A DNA stretch of 32,700 nucleotides from a virus, in the IMG/VR virus record IMGVR_UViG_3300005542_000018, positions 1-32,700 of that record. One strand, written 5' to 3'. The stretch's first letter is position 1. Each line of letters starts with the position of its first letter. Positions 1 through 5,655 of the stretch are shown here, in pieces. The notes under the pieces were generated by a model. It was not told where the DNA came from, made no database searches, and was given only the letters and a program-made list of their open reading frames with translations. A program made the translations under genes and the position numbers.

Positions 1-61
1 GAGGTCCGCTAACAACACCCAGATCGTAAGGCGCCTCTCTCCTACCGTCTTAGCGGACCTC
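1..61. repeat. 12-bp perfect inverted repeat with 37-nt spacer
   Basis: Positions 1-12 (GAGGTCCGCTAA) are the exact reverse complement of positions 50-61. A smaller perfect palindrome, AGGCGCCT, lies in the loop at 29-36. The repeat starts at the first base of the window, so it may continue upstream. It lies just ahead of a purine-rich ribosome binding site (GGGGGAGG, 63-70) and the first gene. It could be a structured leader, an operator or part of a terminator; there is no trailing T-run, so a simple intrinsic terminator is unlikely. Confidence 0.6.
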
Positions 62-83
62 AGGGGGAGGCGCTGAAATTTTC

Positions 84-560
84 ATGGACCAGCCAGCTCA
101 GCAAGTCGACTACTCGGAATATTATCAGGCCATGCTCGAGGAGTCTGAGGAGTATATGGACTGGCTCTGCCAACGCCTGATGCGTTACGGCATCGTCCTA
201 CAGAACATGTGCAGCAAGAAAGGCCAGCTCAAGTGCGAGAACCTTTTGGGCCTAGAGATAAAGTACCAGAAGGCCTATAAAGCTACGCGCAATATTTGGA
301 TCGAAGTGCGCGAAAAAAAGAACCTGGGCATAGTGGACTTTGTCATCTCAGGCATTTACAAATGCGACAACTCCTGGCTTCTCGGATGCGGGGACTATCA
401 GGAGTTTTTCTTGTTCACGAAGAAGCACTTGCAGCGCTTCCACGCCTCCTTGCCGCCAGAAAGAACAAGACTGAACAACAAGAATACTGGCATGGGCTTT
501 CTGATGTCCCGCAGCGAAGCGATGGAAGAGTGCGAGCGGATGTTCACGTTTTCTGGATGA
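84..560 (+). CDS. Hypothetical protein, 158 aa
   Basis: The open frame starts at ATG 84 behind a GGGGGAGG Shine-Dalgarno-like tract, with a slightly long spacing. The product is mixed-charge and helix-prone. Six cysteines are scattered (about residues 29, 43, 51, 94, 102, 150) without a clear zinc-ribbon pattern. There is no signal peptide or membrane segment, and I recognise no family. Only 6 bases separate its stop from the GTG of the replication initiator-like gene, so the two are probably co-transcribed. An early regulatory or replication-accessory role is possible from position only. Confidence 0.65.
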   Translation: MDQPAQQVDYSEYYQAMLEESEEYMDWLCQRLMRYGIVLQNMCSKKGQLKCENLLGLEIKYQKAYKATRNIWIEVREKKNLGIVDFVISGIYKCDNSWLLGCGDYQEFFLFTKKHLQRFHASLPPERTRLNNKNTGMGFLMSRSEAMEECERMFTFSG

Positions 561-566
561 CTGACA

Positions 567-1364
567 GTGAACAAGTTACCCTGGTTTACGCATGACAATG
601 ACGCTCATGAAGATCTCACTCTTAGAGCAGTTATGCGGGCGCATAGAGGCCCTTGGGCTTATGGAATTTGGTGGATATTGGTAGAAATTTTGGACCGTCA
701 TGGCAATGGTGACAAGGTATCAATTGAATGGGCCGAATTTGAGCGCTTGGCGATGACTAAGAGGGGGTCTGATGGGGGGTCTGATGGGGGGTCTGATGGG
801 GGGTCTGTAAGGGGTCTGGTGGGGGGTCTGCATAGGGCAGGCCTCATAAATTGCATCGCATCTGAAGGGCCTCTGCTCGTTTACGAAATAAAAAAGTTCA
901 GAGAAAGACAAGCAAAATTGAAAAGCAAAATTCGCTCAAGACTCTTTCAAAACTACCCCAAGACTCTACAAGAAAGAGAAGAAGAAAGAGAAAGAGATAT
1001 AACAGATACTGCGCAGGGCATGCCTGCGCCAACACAAGAGTCTTCTTCAAAACCCTATGAATTGAAGACAAAAGAGCAGCGGGTAGTTTGTGCATATAAA
1101 CGATCTTTGGGGATTGCTTGGGATGATCGTGAGTGGGATAAAGCAAATTATAAGAGATGGGCTCCATCTGCGGTCAAACTGTTGAAAGCATTTGGTGGAA
1201 ATACAAACCCGACAATTGATTACGTAGGTGTTCAAGCAGCCATTTTGAAAGAAAAGAATTTGACTTATAACTTAGCAACATTAGCCAGGATGGCATGGGA
1301 TAACCCGGAGACAGGAGAACATAGAAATGGAAATAGAATTGCAAAAGACGAAGAAAAAGTCTGA
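567..1364 (+). CDS. Replication initiator-like protein (DUF4373/Lin1244-type N-terminus)
   Basis: The start is GTG 567; the product is 265 aa. The N-terminus (WFTHDNDAHEDLTLRAV, then GPWAYGIWWILVEIL) fits the winged-helix domain of phage replication proteins of the DUF4373 type: a WF-x-HD motif, then a glycine-rich turn and an aromatic helix. Residues about 68-85 are a low-complexity linker rich in Gly, Ser and Asp, encoded by tandem GGGGTCTG repeats. The middle is highly charged. The C-terminal part (about 175-250) resembles the helical tail of DnaD-like replisome organisers, though weakly. By analogy with lambda O, it would bind the repeats in its own gene and recruit host helicase. No helicase or primase motif is visible. 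The gene turns AT-rich after the repeats, unlike its neighbours. It overlaps the next gene by 38 bases. Confidence 0.65.
   Translation: MNKLPWFTHDNDAHEDLTLRAVMRAHRGPWAYGIWWILVEILDRHGNGDKVSIEWAEFERLAMTKRGSDGGSDGGSDGGSVRGLVGGLHRAGLINCIASEGPLLVYEIKKFRERQAKLKSKIRSRLFQNYPKTLQEREEERERDITDTAQGMPAPTQESSSKPYELKTKEQRVVCAYKRSLGIAWDDREWDKANYKRWAPSAVKLLKAFGGNTNPTIDYVGVQAAILKEKNLTYNLATLARMAWDNPETGEHRNGNRIAKDEEKV
764..830 (+). repeat. Six iteron-like GGGGTCTG repeats (candidate replication origin)
   Basis: GGGGTCTG begins at 764, 776, 788, 800, 811 and 823, giving spacings of 12, 12, 12, 11 and 12 bases. The first four copies sit in a near-perfect 12-bp unit (GGGGGGTCTGAT). The 11-base step shifts the reading frame: copies 1-4 are read GGG-TCT-G and copies 5-6 GGT-CTG. 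The DNA word is therefore kept while the encoded peptide changes from Gly-Ser to Gly-Leu. Spacing near one helical turn inside an initiator gene followed by AT-rich DNA resembles lambda O/ori. Origin function is inference; slippage expansion is the alternative. Confidence 0.55.
887..997. other. AT-rich and polypurine tract, candidate DNA unwinding element
   Basis: Downstream of the repeats, the coding strand becomes very A-rich (AAATAAAAAAGTTC at 887-900, several AAAATT runs to about 945). It then forms an uninterrupted 28-base purine run at 970-997. It lies within the initiator gene, about 55-170 bases from the last repeat. The arrangement iterons, AT-rich segment, purine tract parallels lambdoid origins. 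It may also simply reflect Lys/Glu-rich coding, so the call is tentative. Confidence 0.3.
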
Positions 1365-1842
1365 ACCGGATAGTTCTCAATTTGCGCGATGGTTGGCTAT
1401 TAAGCGTTTGTCTATGGTTCAAATGGCAAGGTTGCATGAAATAGAACGCAAGGCTTTCCAGCTTGGGTGGGAAAGAACTAAAGCCAGAAAATTACTAACC
1501 GACGAGTCTGACTGGAAACATTGCGGTATAAATTACATGATAATCATAAGCCAAGAATTTGGTCACTTCTGGCCATATAAGTCGGAATTGGCATGGCGCA
1601 GCGAGGAGACGCAAAAATTCATACGGCTAATTTATCCAATTTGGCGACCGATATGGGATCATTATGACGATACGTGGGATATGTTGCCAGAGGACAAAAA
1701 ATATTTCGGAGAAATAGATGCCGTTCATTTGATAGATCAAAAGATACATGCTATGTTTTATAAATTCCCGCCTTCTAAAATGCCGAAGCCAGGAGAAGTA
1801 GCAGACGATGCCTTGAAAGAAGATGACCAAACGCAACATTGA
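1327..1842 (+). CDS. Hypothetical protein, 171 aa, in AT-rich replication module
   Basis: The start is ATG 1327, behind AGGAGA at about 1314-1319 and overlapping the end of the initiator gene. The product begins with a basic segment (LQKTKKKSE), followed by a helical region and a Trp- and Tyr-rich middle (EFGHFWPYKSELAWRS, PIWRPIWDHYDDTWDM). It has no membrane segment or signal peptide, and I do not recognise the family. It shares the low GC of the initiator gene, and that composition stops at its 3' end. This suggests the two genes arrived together. A role in replication is possible from linkage alone. Confidence 0.6.
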   Translation: MEIELQKTKKKSEPDSSQFARWLAIKRLSMVQMARLHEIERKAFQLGWERTKARKLLTDESDWKHCGINYMIIISQEFGHFWPYKSELAWRSEETQKFIRLIYPIWRPIWDHYDDTWDMLPEDKKYFGEIDAVHLIDQKIHAMFYKFPPSKMPKPGEVADDALKEDDQTQH

Positions 1843-2158
1843 AATGGACAACCCATTCATCGACGGCGTCCGCATCTTGATCCGCAAGACCATCGACGAG
1901 GAGTTTGAGACGCTGTTCGCTGATAACATCGAGGAGATTGTGGCGAAGCTCGTGCCGATCGAGGTCTCGGCTTATCTGCATCAAGCCTTCAAGAAGGCCG
2001 AGTTCGGGGACATGGCCGGGAAGTCGGCATTTACCGAGACGAAGAATGTGAAGAGAGGACCGCGGCCGAGATGCGATATGATAGGCTGCGGTTGGCACGG
2101 CCGCTGCAAGAAGAAACAAAGCGACGGTTCGTGGAAATGCGACGAGTGCGGGGCATAG
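1823..2158 (+). CDS. Small protein with C-terminal zinc-ribbon-like cysteines
   Basis: The 111-aa frame uses ATG 1823 (GAAAGAAG upstream) and overlaps the previous gene by 20 bases. A second ATG at 1844 would give a 104-aa product and coincides with the return to GC-rich DNA, so the true start is uncertain. The N-terminal two thirds are acidic and helical. The C-terminus has five cysteines in the pattern C-x4-C-x5-C-x10-C-x2-C with a His between the second and third, ending SWKCDECGA; this looks like a metal-binding ribbon. It could bind nucleic acid or act in early takeover. The family is not recognised. Confidence 0.6.
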   Translation: MTKRNIEMDNPFIDGVRILIRKTIDEEFETLFADNIEEIVAKLVPIEVSAYLHQAFKKAEFGDMAGKSAFTETKNVKRGPRPRCDMIGCGWHGRCKKKQSDGSWKCDECGA

Positions 2159-2172
2159 CCCAAGGAGAAATT

Positions 2173-2499
2173 ATGGACGAATACGACGTGATGTGGACGC
2201 CTACGCAATGGTTGGTTTTTGCCGTAGCTCTTCTGGCGGCTGGTATCGTCGCCTTTCATTTCTCTGGTCTCACGGTGACGCGCAAGCCAGCGCCGCAAGA
2301 GAACATCCACTGGCTCGAGACGCCCATCGCCATTCAGAAAGATGAAAAAGGCAATGTGGTTGGCTACATCGTGCTCGGTGCCGACGATAAAGGCTATGCG
2401 CGGATTGGCCACGCGCCGCCTAACTCAGTGACAGTCCCTCCGCCGGCTCCTCAGCAACCGACTGCCCGGAAGGCAGAAGAACCAAAGGCGAAGAAATGA
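2173..2499 (+). CDS. Single-pass membrane protein, 108 aa
   Basis: The frame is open from 2071, but ATG 2173 is preferred: it follows the upstream stop at 2158 and has AAGGAG at 2162-2167. The product has a short acidic N-terminus and one clear transmembrane helix (WLVFAVALLAAGIVAF, about residues 12-30). A soluble C-terminal domain follows, ending in a Pro- and Lys-rich tail (VPPPAPQQP...AKK). The topology is probably N-in with the domain outside the inner membrane. Its stop overlaps the start of the 28-aa ORF in an ATGA junction, so the two and the glycosyltransferase gene form a translationally coupled membrane cassette. Function unknown. Confidence 0.6.
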   Translation: MDEYDVMWTPTQWLVFAVALLAAGIVAFHFSGLTVTRKPAPQENIHWLETPIAIQKDEKGNVVGYIVLGADDKGYARIGHAPPNSVTVPPPAPQQPTARKAEEPKAKK

Positions 2500-2582
2500 A
2501 CGAACGCGAAAAGTTCTCTTGGCTCGTGGCCTTTGTTCTTGTCGGCGGCCTGTTTTTGGCTTGGCTCTTTATGCCGCAATGA
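2496..2582 (+). CDS. 28-aa membrane microprotein
   Basis: ATG 2496 lies in an ATGA overlap with the previous stop, and TGA 2580-2582 overlaps the ATG at 2579 of the glycosyltransferase. The translation starts MNEREKFSW and continues as one hydrophobic helix (LVAFVLVGGLFLAWLF) ending in MPQ. The two exact overlaps and the charged-then-hydrophobic pattern argue for a real gene. It may be a small subunit or stabiliser of the neighbouring membrane enzyme, or just a coupling ORF. No family is recognised. Confidence 0.5.
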   Translation: MNEREKFSWLVAFVLVGGLFLAWLFMPQ

Positions 2583-3697
2583 AGCCAAAGGAATTACTTG
2601 TCGTTTTCTTGCAGGCGCTCTTCATGCGCCTCTTGCTGTTCTTCGTTTCTCAAGGGCGCCATTTGACGCCGGACTCGCTAGGCTACATCGAACTCGCGAG
2701 GAAGCTTGCGCTTAACGGCTCGTTCTCCGAGCTTGGGCGCACACCGGGGTATCCGATGTTTCTGCTCTTGTTTAAGTCCGTGCCAATCGCCATCATGGTT
2801 CAGGCCGTCGCAGGATCCATCACCTGCGTCGCTACGTCTCTCTCGGCATGGCTCTTATGGCGCAGGACGCAGTGGGCCGTGCTCGCCGGCCTGCTCATGG
2901 CGTTCGATCCGGCGTCTATACTGCACTGCAATATGCTCATCACCGAGACGCTATACACATGCGTCTTCACTCTGGGAGTTAGCATGCTCATCAGCGCTTT
3001 GCATTTCGATGGTCGAGAACTGTTCAATTTTATCCAGAGCTCCTACATGTTCGGCATGGCGTCGTTTATACGGCCCATAGGCGTGCTTTATCCGCCAGCC
3101 TTGGCAGCCGCCATCGCTTTCTTCTGGCAGGGCAATTACGCCCGCCGCAGGATGCTTTATCTCTTCGCTGCGATGTCGATGATGCTCCCGGGGGCTTGGA
3201 TGCTGCGAAACAAGATAAGCCAGGGCAAAGCGGCTTTTTGCGTGATGCAGAAGTTCGACCTATCTCCGCGCGTGGCGCACCCTAAGCGCTACGCTGTCGA
3301 GATGGTCAGCGATACGGCCAAAATATTTTTGGGGCACGCCTCGGAGCTTGTTGCATGGATGGTCTTGCATGATGATCGTTATGACCCGATCAAGCCGCAG
3401 GAGAGTCCGCAAGGACATTTCGCAGGCACACGGCAATTGCTCAAGCTTCATCCCACGCTCGCCTTCTTCGCCTTGGGCTATGTGCTTTGTTTGCTCTTGG
3501 TCTATCTCTCCGCAGCCGAGGGCTTCAACTTGGCGCGCACCTATGGCCAGTTGCCGCATGCGATGATCCCGTTGTCGGTTATCGTTTACCACGTGCTCGT
3601 GACCGTCGTGTTCACCTCGGCGTATTATCGCCAGCGAGTTCCCATCATGCCGTCTATCTGCATTTTGGCCGCCCGCGGCAAAGGAGCGAAGGTATGA
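2579..3697 (+). CDS. GT-C type membrane glycosyltransferase-like protein
   Basis: ATG 2579 is chosen over the upstream ATG 2519 because it overlaps the preceding stop and begins a clean hydrophobic protein of 372 aa. It has about eight to ten membrane segments. An early loop reads LTPDSLGYIELARKL (about 29-43), where D32 matches the conserved acidic residue of GT-C enzymes (ArnT/PMT type). RTPGYPMFL (54-62) and ITETLYT (121-127) are further typical motifs. Such enzymes transfer sugars from polyprenyl-phosphate donors to acceptors on the outer face of the inner membrane. Some phages use such membrane transferases for O-antigen (serotype) conversion. No flippase (GtrA) or cytosolic GtrB homologue is visible here. 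Acceptor and donor unknown. Confidence 0.65.
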   Translation: MKPKELLVVFLQALFMRLLLFFVSQGRHLTPDSLGYIELARKLALNGSFSELGRTPGYPMFLLLFKSVPIAIMVQAVAGSITCVATSLSAWLLWRRTQWAVLAGLLMAFDPASILHCNMLITETLYTCVFTLGVSMLISALHFDGRELFNFIQSSYMFGMASFIRPIGVLYPPALAAAIAFFWQGNYARRRMLYLFAAMSMMLPGAWMLRNKISQGKAAFCVMQKFDLSPRVAHPKRYAVEMVSDTAKIFLGHASELVAWMVLHDDRYDPIKPQESPQGHFAGTRQLLKLHPTLAFFALGYVLCLLLVYLSAAEGFNLARTYGQLPHAMIPLSVIVYHVLVTVVFTSAYYRQRVPIMPSICILAARGKGAKV

Positions 3698-3852
3698 ATT
3701 ATGTCGGGGAGGCGGGCAGGTTGCTGCTCGAAGGAAGCCTGTTTATGGTCGGCTTCATCATTCTCTTGGTCGGCGTGGATATCTTCCGCGCGGCTCGCGA
3801 AGGCCGAAAGAATTTGCGGGAAAGACTTGACAAAAATAAAAATAGCAAGTAG
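3694..3852 (+). CDS. 52-aa membrane microprotein
   Basis: ATG 3694 overlaps the glycosyltransferase stop (ATGA) and has AAGGAG at 3681-3686. The product has one hydrophobic helix (LFMVGFIILLVGVDIF, about residues 16-31) and a very basic tail (RAAREGRKNLRERLDKNKNSK). Positive-inside rules place the tail in the cytoplasm. It ends the membrane cassette and overlaps the candidate promoter at 3827-3855. It could be a holin-like or enzyme-associated peptide; I cannot assign a function. Confidence 0.55.
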   Translation: MNYVGEAGRLLLEGSLFMVGFIILLVGVDIFRAAREGRKNLRERLDKNKNSK

Positions 3853-3855
3853 ACT
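3827..3855 (+). promoter_or_regulatory. Sigma70-type promoter candidate for the late operon
   Basis: A perfect TTGACA (3827-3832) is followed by a 17-base, A-rich spacer and TAGACT (3850-3855; 4 of 6 matches to TATAAT). Initiation near 3862 would leave a leader of about 24 bases before GTG 3886. It lies at the junction between the membrane cassette and the structural genes, one of the few gaps in the window. The match is good but unproven. Confidence 0.5.
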
Positions 3856-3885
3856 TTTGACTATGGCTTCGCTCCTGGTGCGCGC

Positions 3886-4485
3886 GTGAGCATTGTCCAG
3901 ACAATTATCGAGACGCTGTTCACCTCGGGGTCAACACTCTACGCCATACTTCGGGACCGACTCACTGGCCATGTTTGGAATGGCACCGCCTTCGAAGCCT
4001 TCAACTCAGCGCACTGGTCGTCTTATGCTATCCCGCTCACCGAGCAGTCGCCTACGGGTTATTACACGGCGTCGAGGCCGTCGGGTGTTTCTGGTTTTAT
4101 CGTCTCTGAAAGCATTTACCAACAAGCGGGCGGATCGCCTGCGACGAGTGACTCGCCAGCCACAAACTTAGGCTACAGCGCTGGGCAAAATATCGCGGCC
4201 ATCGCTGGGGATGCCGCCCTTGCGCCTTCAAATTTACAGGCTGCACTCTCGACGGAAGCTCAGGGAACCATCTCCGCAGGAACGATCACCGCTTCGTCTT
4301 TTCCAACCAGCCTGCTCAACACAAACACAAACAACTTTCAGGGCCGCATACTGTTGATGGTCTCGGGAGCGGCCGCTCAGTCTGCGGCTCTGATCGCTCA
4401 ATACAACCCGACTGGAGGAGTGCTCACTCTGTCAGGGGCATTGGCCGCCGTACCAAGCCCCGGCGATAGTTTCGTGATCGTGTGA
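3886..4485 (+). CDS. Phage structural/accessory protein, 199 aa
   Basis: The start is GTG 3886, with no obvious Shine-Dalgarno. The N-terminal domain (about 12-75) is beta-rich: TLYAILRDRLTGHVWNG, then TEQSPTGYYTASRP. This resembles small domains seen in phage accessory virion proteins near terminase genes. The C-terminus (FQGRILLMVSGAAAQSAAL, ending PSPGDSFVIV) looks like another compact beta unit. The linker between them is low in charge and rich in Ala, Ser and Thr. There is no signal peptide or membrane helix. It is followed after 7 bases by an Ig-like protein. Likely a minor virion or head-decorating protein; the exact role is unknown. Confidence 0.55.
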   Translation: MSIVQTIIETLFTSGSTLYAILRDRLTGHVWNGTAFEAFNSAHWSSYAIPLTEQSPTGYYTASRPSGVSGFIVSESIYQQAGGSPATSDSPATNLGYSAGQNIAAIAGDAALAPSNLQAALSTEAQGTISAGTITASSFPTSLLNTNTNNFQGRILLMVSGAAAQSAALIAQYNPTGGVLTLSGALAAVPSPGDSFVIV

Positions 4486-4492
4486 TGAAACA

Positions 4493-4939
4493 ATGGCGAT
4501 ACTGGGACAGCCCATCACAGGCCTTGCGTCGTATGGCTCAGTCGGCATACCGTACAGGCAACCTCTCGTGATACCAGTTGACTTCGCCCTGCAAGTCGCC
4601 GGCCCCTTTCAGCCTACTGGCTTTCTCGTCACGACGAACTTCTGCCAAGTAGCGAACGCCGGAATTCAGATCATAGTGCAAGTGCTCGACGAGAATTTAA
4701 ACCCGATCAATTTGTATGGAGCCACTGTTCTCACGATCGCTTTCATGAAGCCGGACGGAATGCAGTTCTCAAAGACCGCGCAGTATCTCACCAACGGCAT
4801 CGACGGAAATATTTATTACACCACGCTCGCAACGGATATTCTCGAGGCTGGCCTTTGGTACGTGCAGGCTCAAGTCACCATCGGCGGGGCGACACTCACG
4901 ACGCAATGGGGCGAGTTCGAGGCGAACGCAAACTTGTAG
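4493..4939 (+). CDS. Ig-like/BppU-N-like virion protein
   Basis: The start is ATG 4493; the product is 148 aa. From about residue 30 the sequence is a single beta-sandwich with alternating hydrophobics. Segments such as IQIIVQVLDENLNPINL, TVLTIAFMKPDGM and GLWYVQAQVTIGG fit the N-terminal domain of baseplate upper proteins and related phage Ig-like modules. Such domains dock fibres or decorate capsids. Its location upstream of the terminase, away from the baseplate genes, suggests a head-side or accessory role. No catalytic motif is seen. RBS support is weak. Confidence 0.55.
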   Translation: MAILGQPITGLASYGSVGIPYRQPLVIPVDFALQVAGPFQPTGFLVTTNFCQVANAGIQIIVQVLDENLNPINLYGATVLTIAFMKPDGMQFSKTAQYLTNGIDGNIYYTTLATDILEAGLWYVQAQVTIGGATLTTQWGEFEANANL

Positions 4940-4948
4940 GAGGCCAGA

Positions 4949-5308
4949 GTGGAAAACGGAGAAGACATCAAGACGCAAGATAACGCACCGTCGCAAGAAG
5001 CGCCGCCCGCAGAGGCGCAACAGTCGGCTAACCAGGACATCCTCACTTTCCCAGAGGGGCAGATCAAAGGCCAGGCTTTCTCGCAGCATGATCCTAAGAC
5101 GGGCTGGCTGTGGGTAGGCGTGCATCTTCCATCGTTCGGCTTTCGCACGGCCTTCTCGATCTTTCGAAGCCAAGAGATGAAGCTGTCGCTTGAGTACGAC
5201 AAGCTCGAACAAGAGCGAATGCGGCGCATGCAGATAGCGGCGGCCGCAGGAGGCGGGAAGAACGGAGGCTTGCTGCAACGCTTTCTTCCGAACCTGCGAA
5301 AACATTGA
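4949..5308 (+). CDS. Hypothetical protein, 119 aa
   Basis: GTG 4949 follows a strong AGGAGG (4938-4943). The first ~30 residues are acidic and rich in Gln, Ala and Pro, probably disordered. The middle has an aromatic stretch (TGWLWVGVHLPSFGFRTAFSIFRSQE). A charged helix (YDKLEQERMRRMQIAAAA) and a basic C-terminus follow. No family recognised. It immediately precedes the small terminase candidate, with 26 bases between. It may be a packaging or head accessory protein, from position only. Confidence 0.55.
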   Translation: MENGEDIKTQDNAPSQEAPPAEAQQSANQDILTFPEGQIKGQAFSQHDPKTGWLWVGVHLPSFGFRTAFSIFRSQEMKLSLEYDKLEQERMRRMQIAAAAGGGKNGGLLQRFLPNLRKH

Positions 5309-5334
5309 GTACCGTAAAATTTCGGTGAAACTCG

Positions 5335-5652
5335 GTGCCAAGAGAAGAGACTCAGTTCAAGAAGGGCAACAAAGCGGGAGGACATGGTGGTAGACCGAAG
5401 GAACATCCTCTCAAAGGCAAGGTCGCCTTCGCTCTCTGGGATGCAATGGCAAAACTTTCCCAGATGAAAGAAGCCGATGCCCAGAAGAAAATAGACGGCA
5501 ACCCGACTGTGGCTGAAGCGGCGGCGTGGAAGTACATCCAAGAATATCCCTCCGAATTTATCGACAGGTTCTGCGGACGAATACCGAACAAGCAAGAGCA
5601 CACAGGCCCGGAAGGTGACGTCATAGAAATGACGCTTAACATTCGGACCTAA
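5335..5652 (+). CDS. Putative small terminase subunit / DUF5681-like protein
   Basis: GTG 5335 begins a 105-aa basic protein. Its N-terminus (FKKGNKAGGHGGRPKE) matches the Gly/Arg/Lys motif common in DUF5681-type proteins encoded next to large terminases. A helical core follows (KVAFALWDAMAKL, AAAWKYIQEYPSEFIDRF). The stop is 3 bases before the large terminase start, the usual position of the DNA-recognition subunit. No clear helix-turn-helix is evident by eye, so the small-terminase role rests on gene order and the motif. Confidence 0.55.
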   Translation: MPREETQFKKGNKAGGHGGRPKEHPLKGKVAFALWDAMAKLSQMKEADAQKKIDGNPTVAEAAAWKYIQEYPSEFIDRFCGRIPNKQEHTGPEGDVIEMTLNIRT

Positions 5653-5655
5653 AAT

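Noticed and set aside
764-830. Short CRISPR-like array
   Set aside because: Repeat unit is only 12 bases with no spacers; it lies in a coding frame of a replication gene.
5311-5326. Near-palindrome ACCGTAAAATTTCGGT before the small terminase gene
   Set aside because: Imperfect in the centre and short; such a palindrome can occur by chance, and no second copy was noticed.
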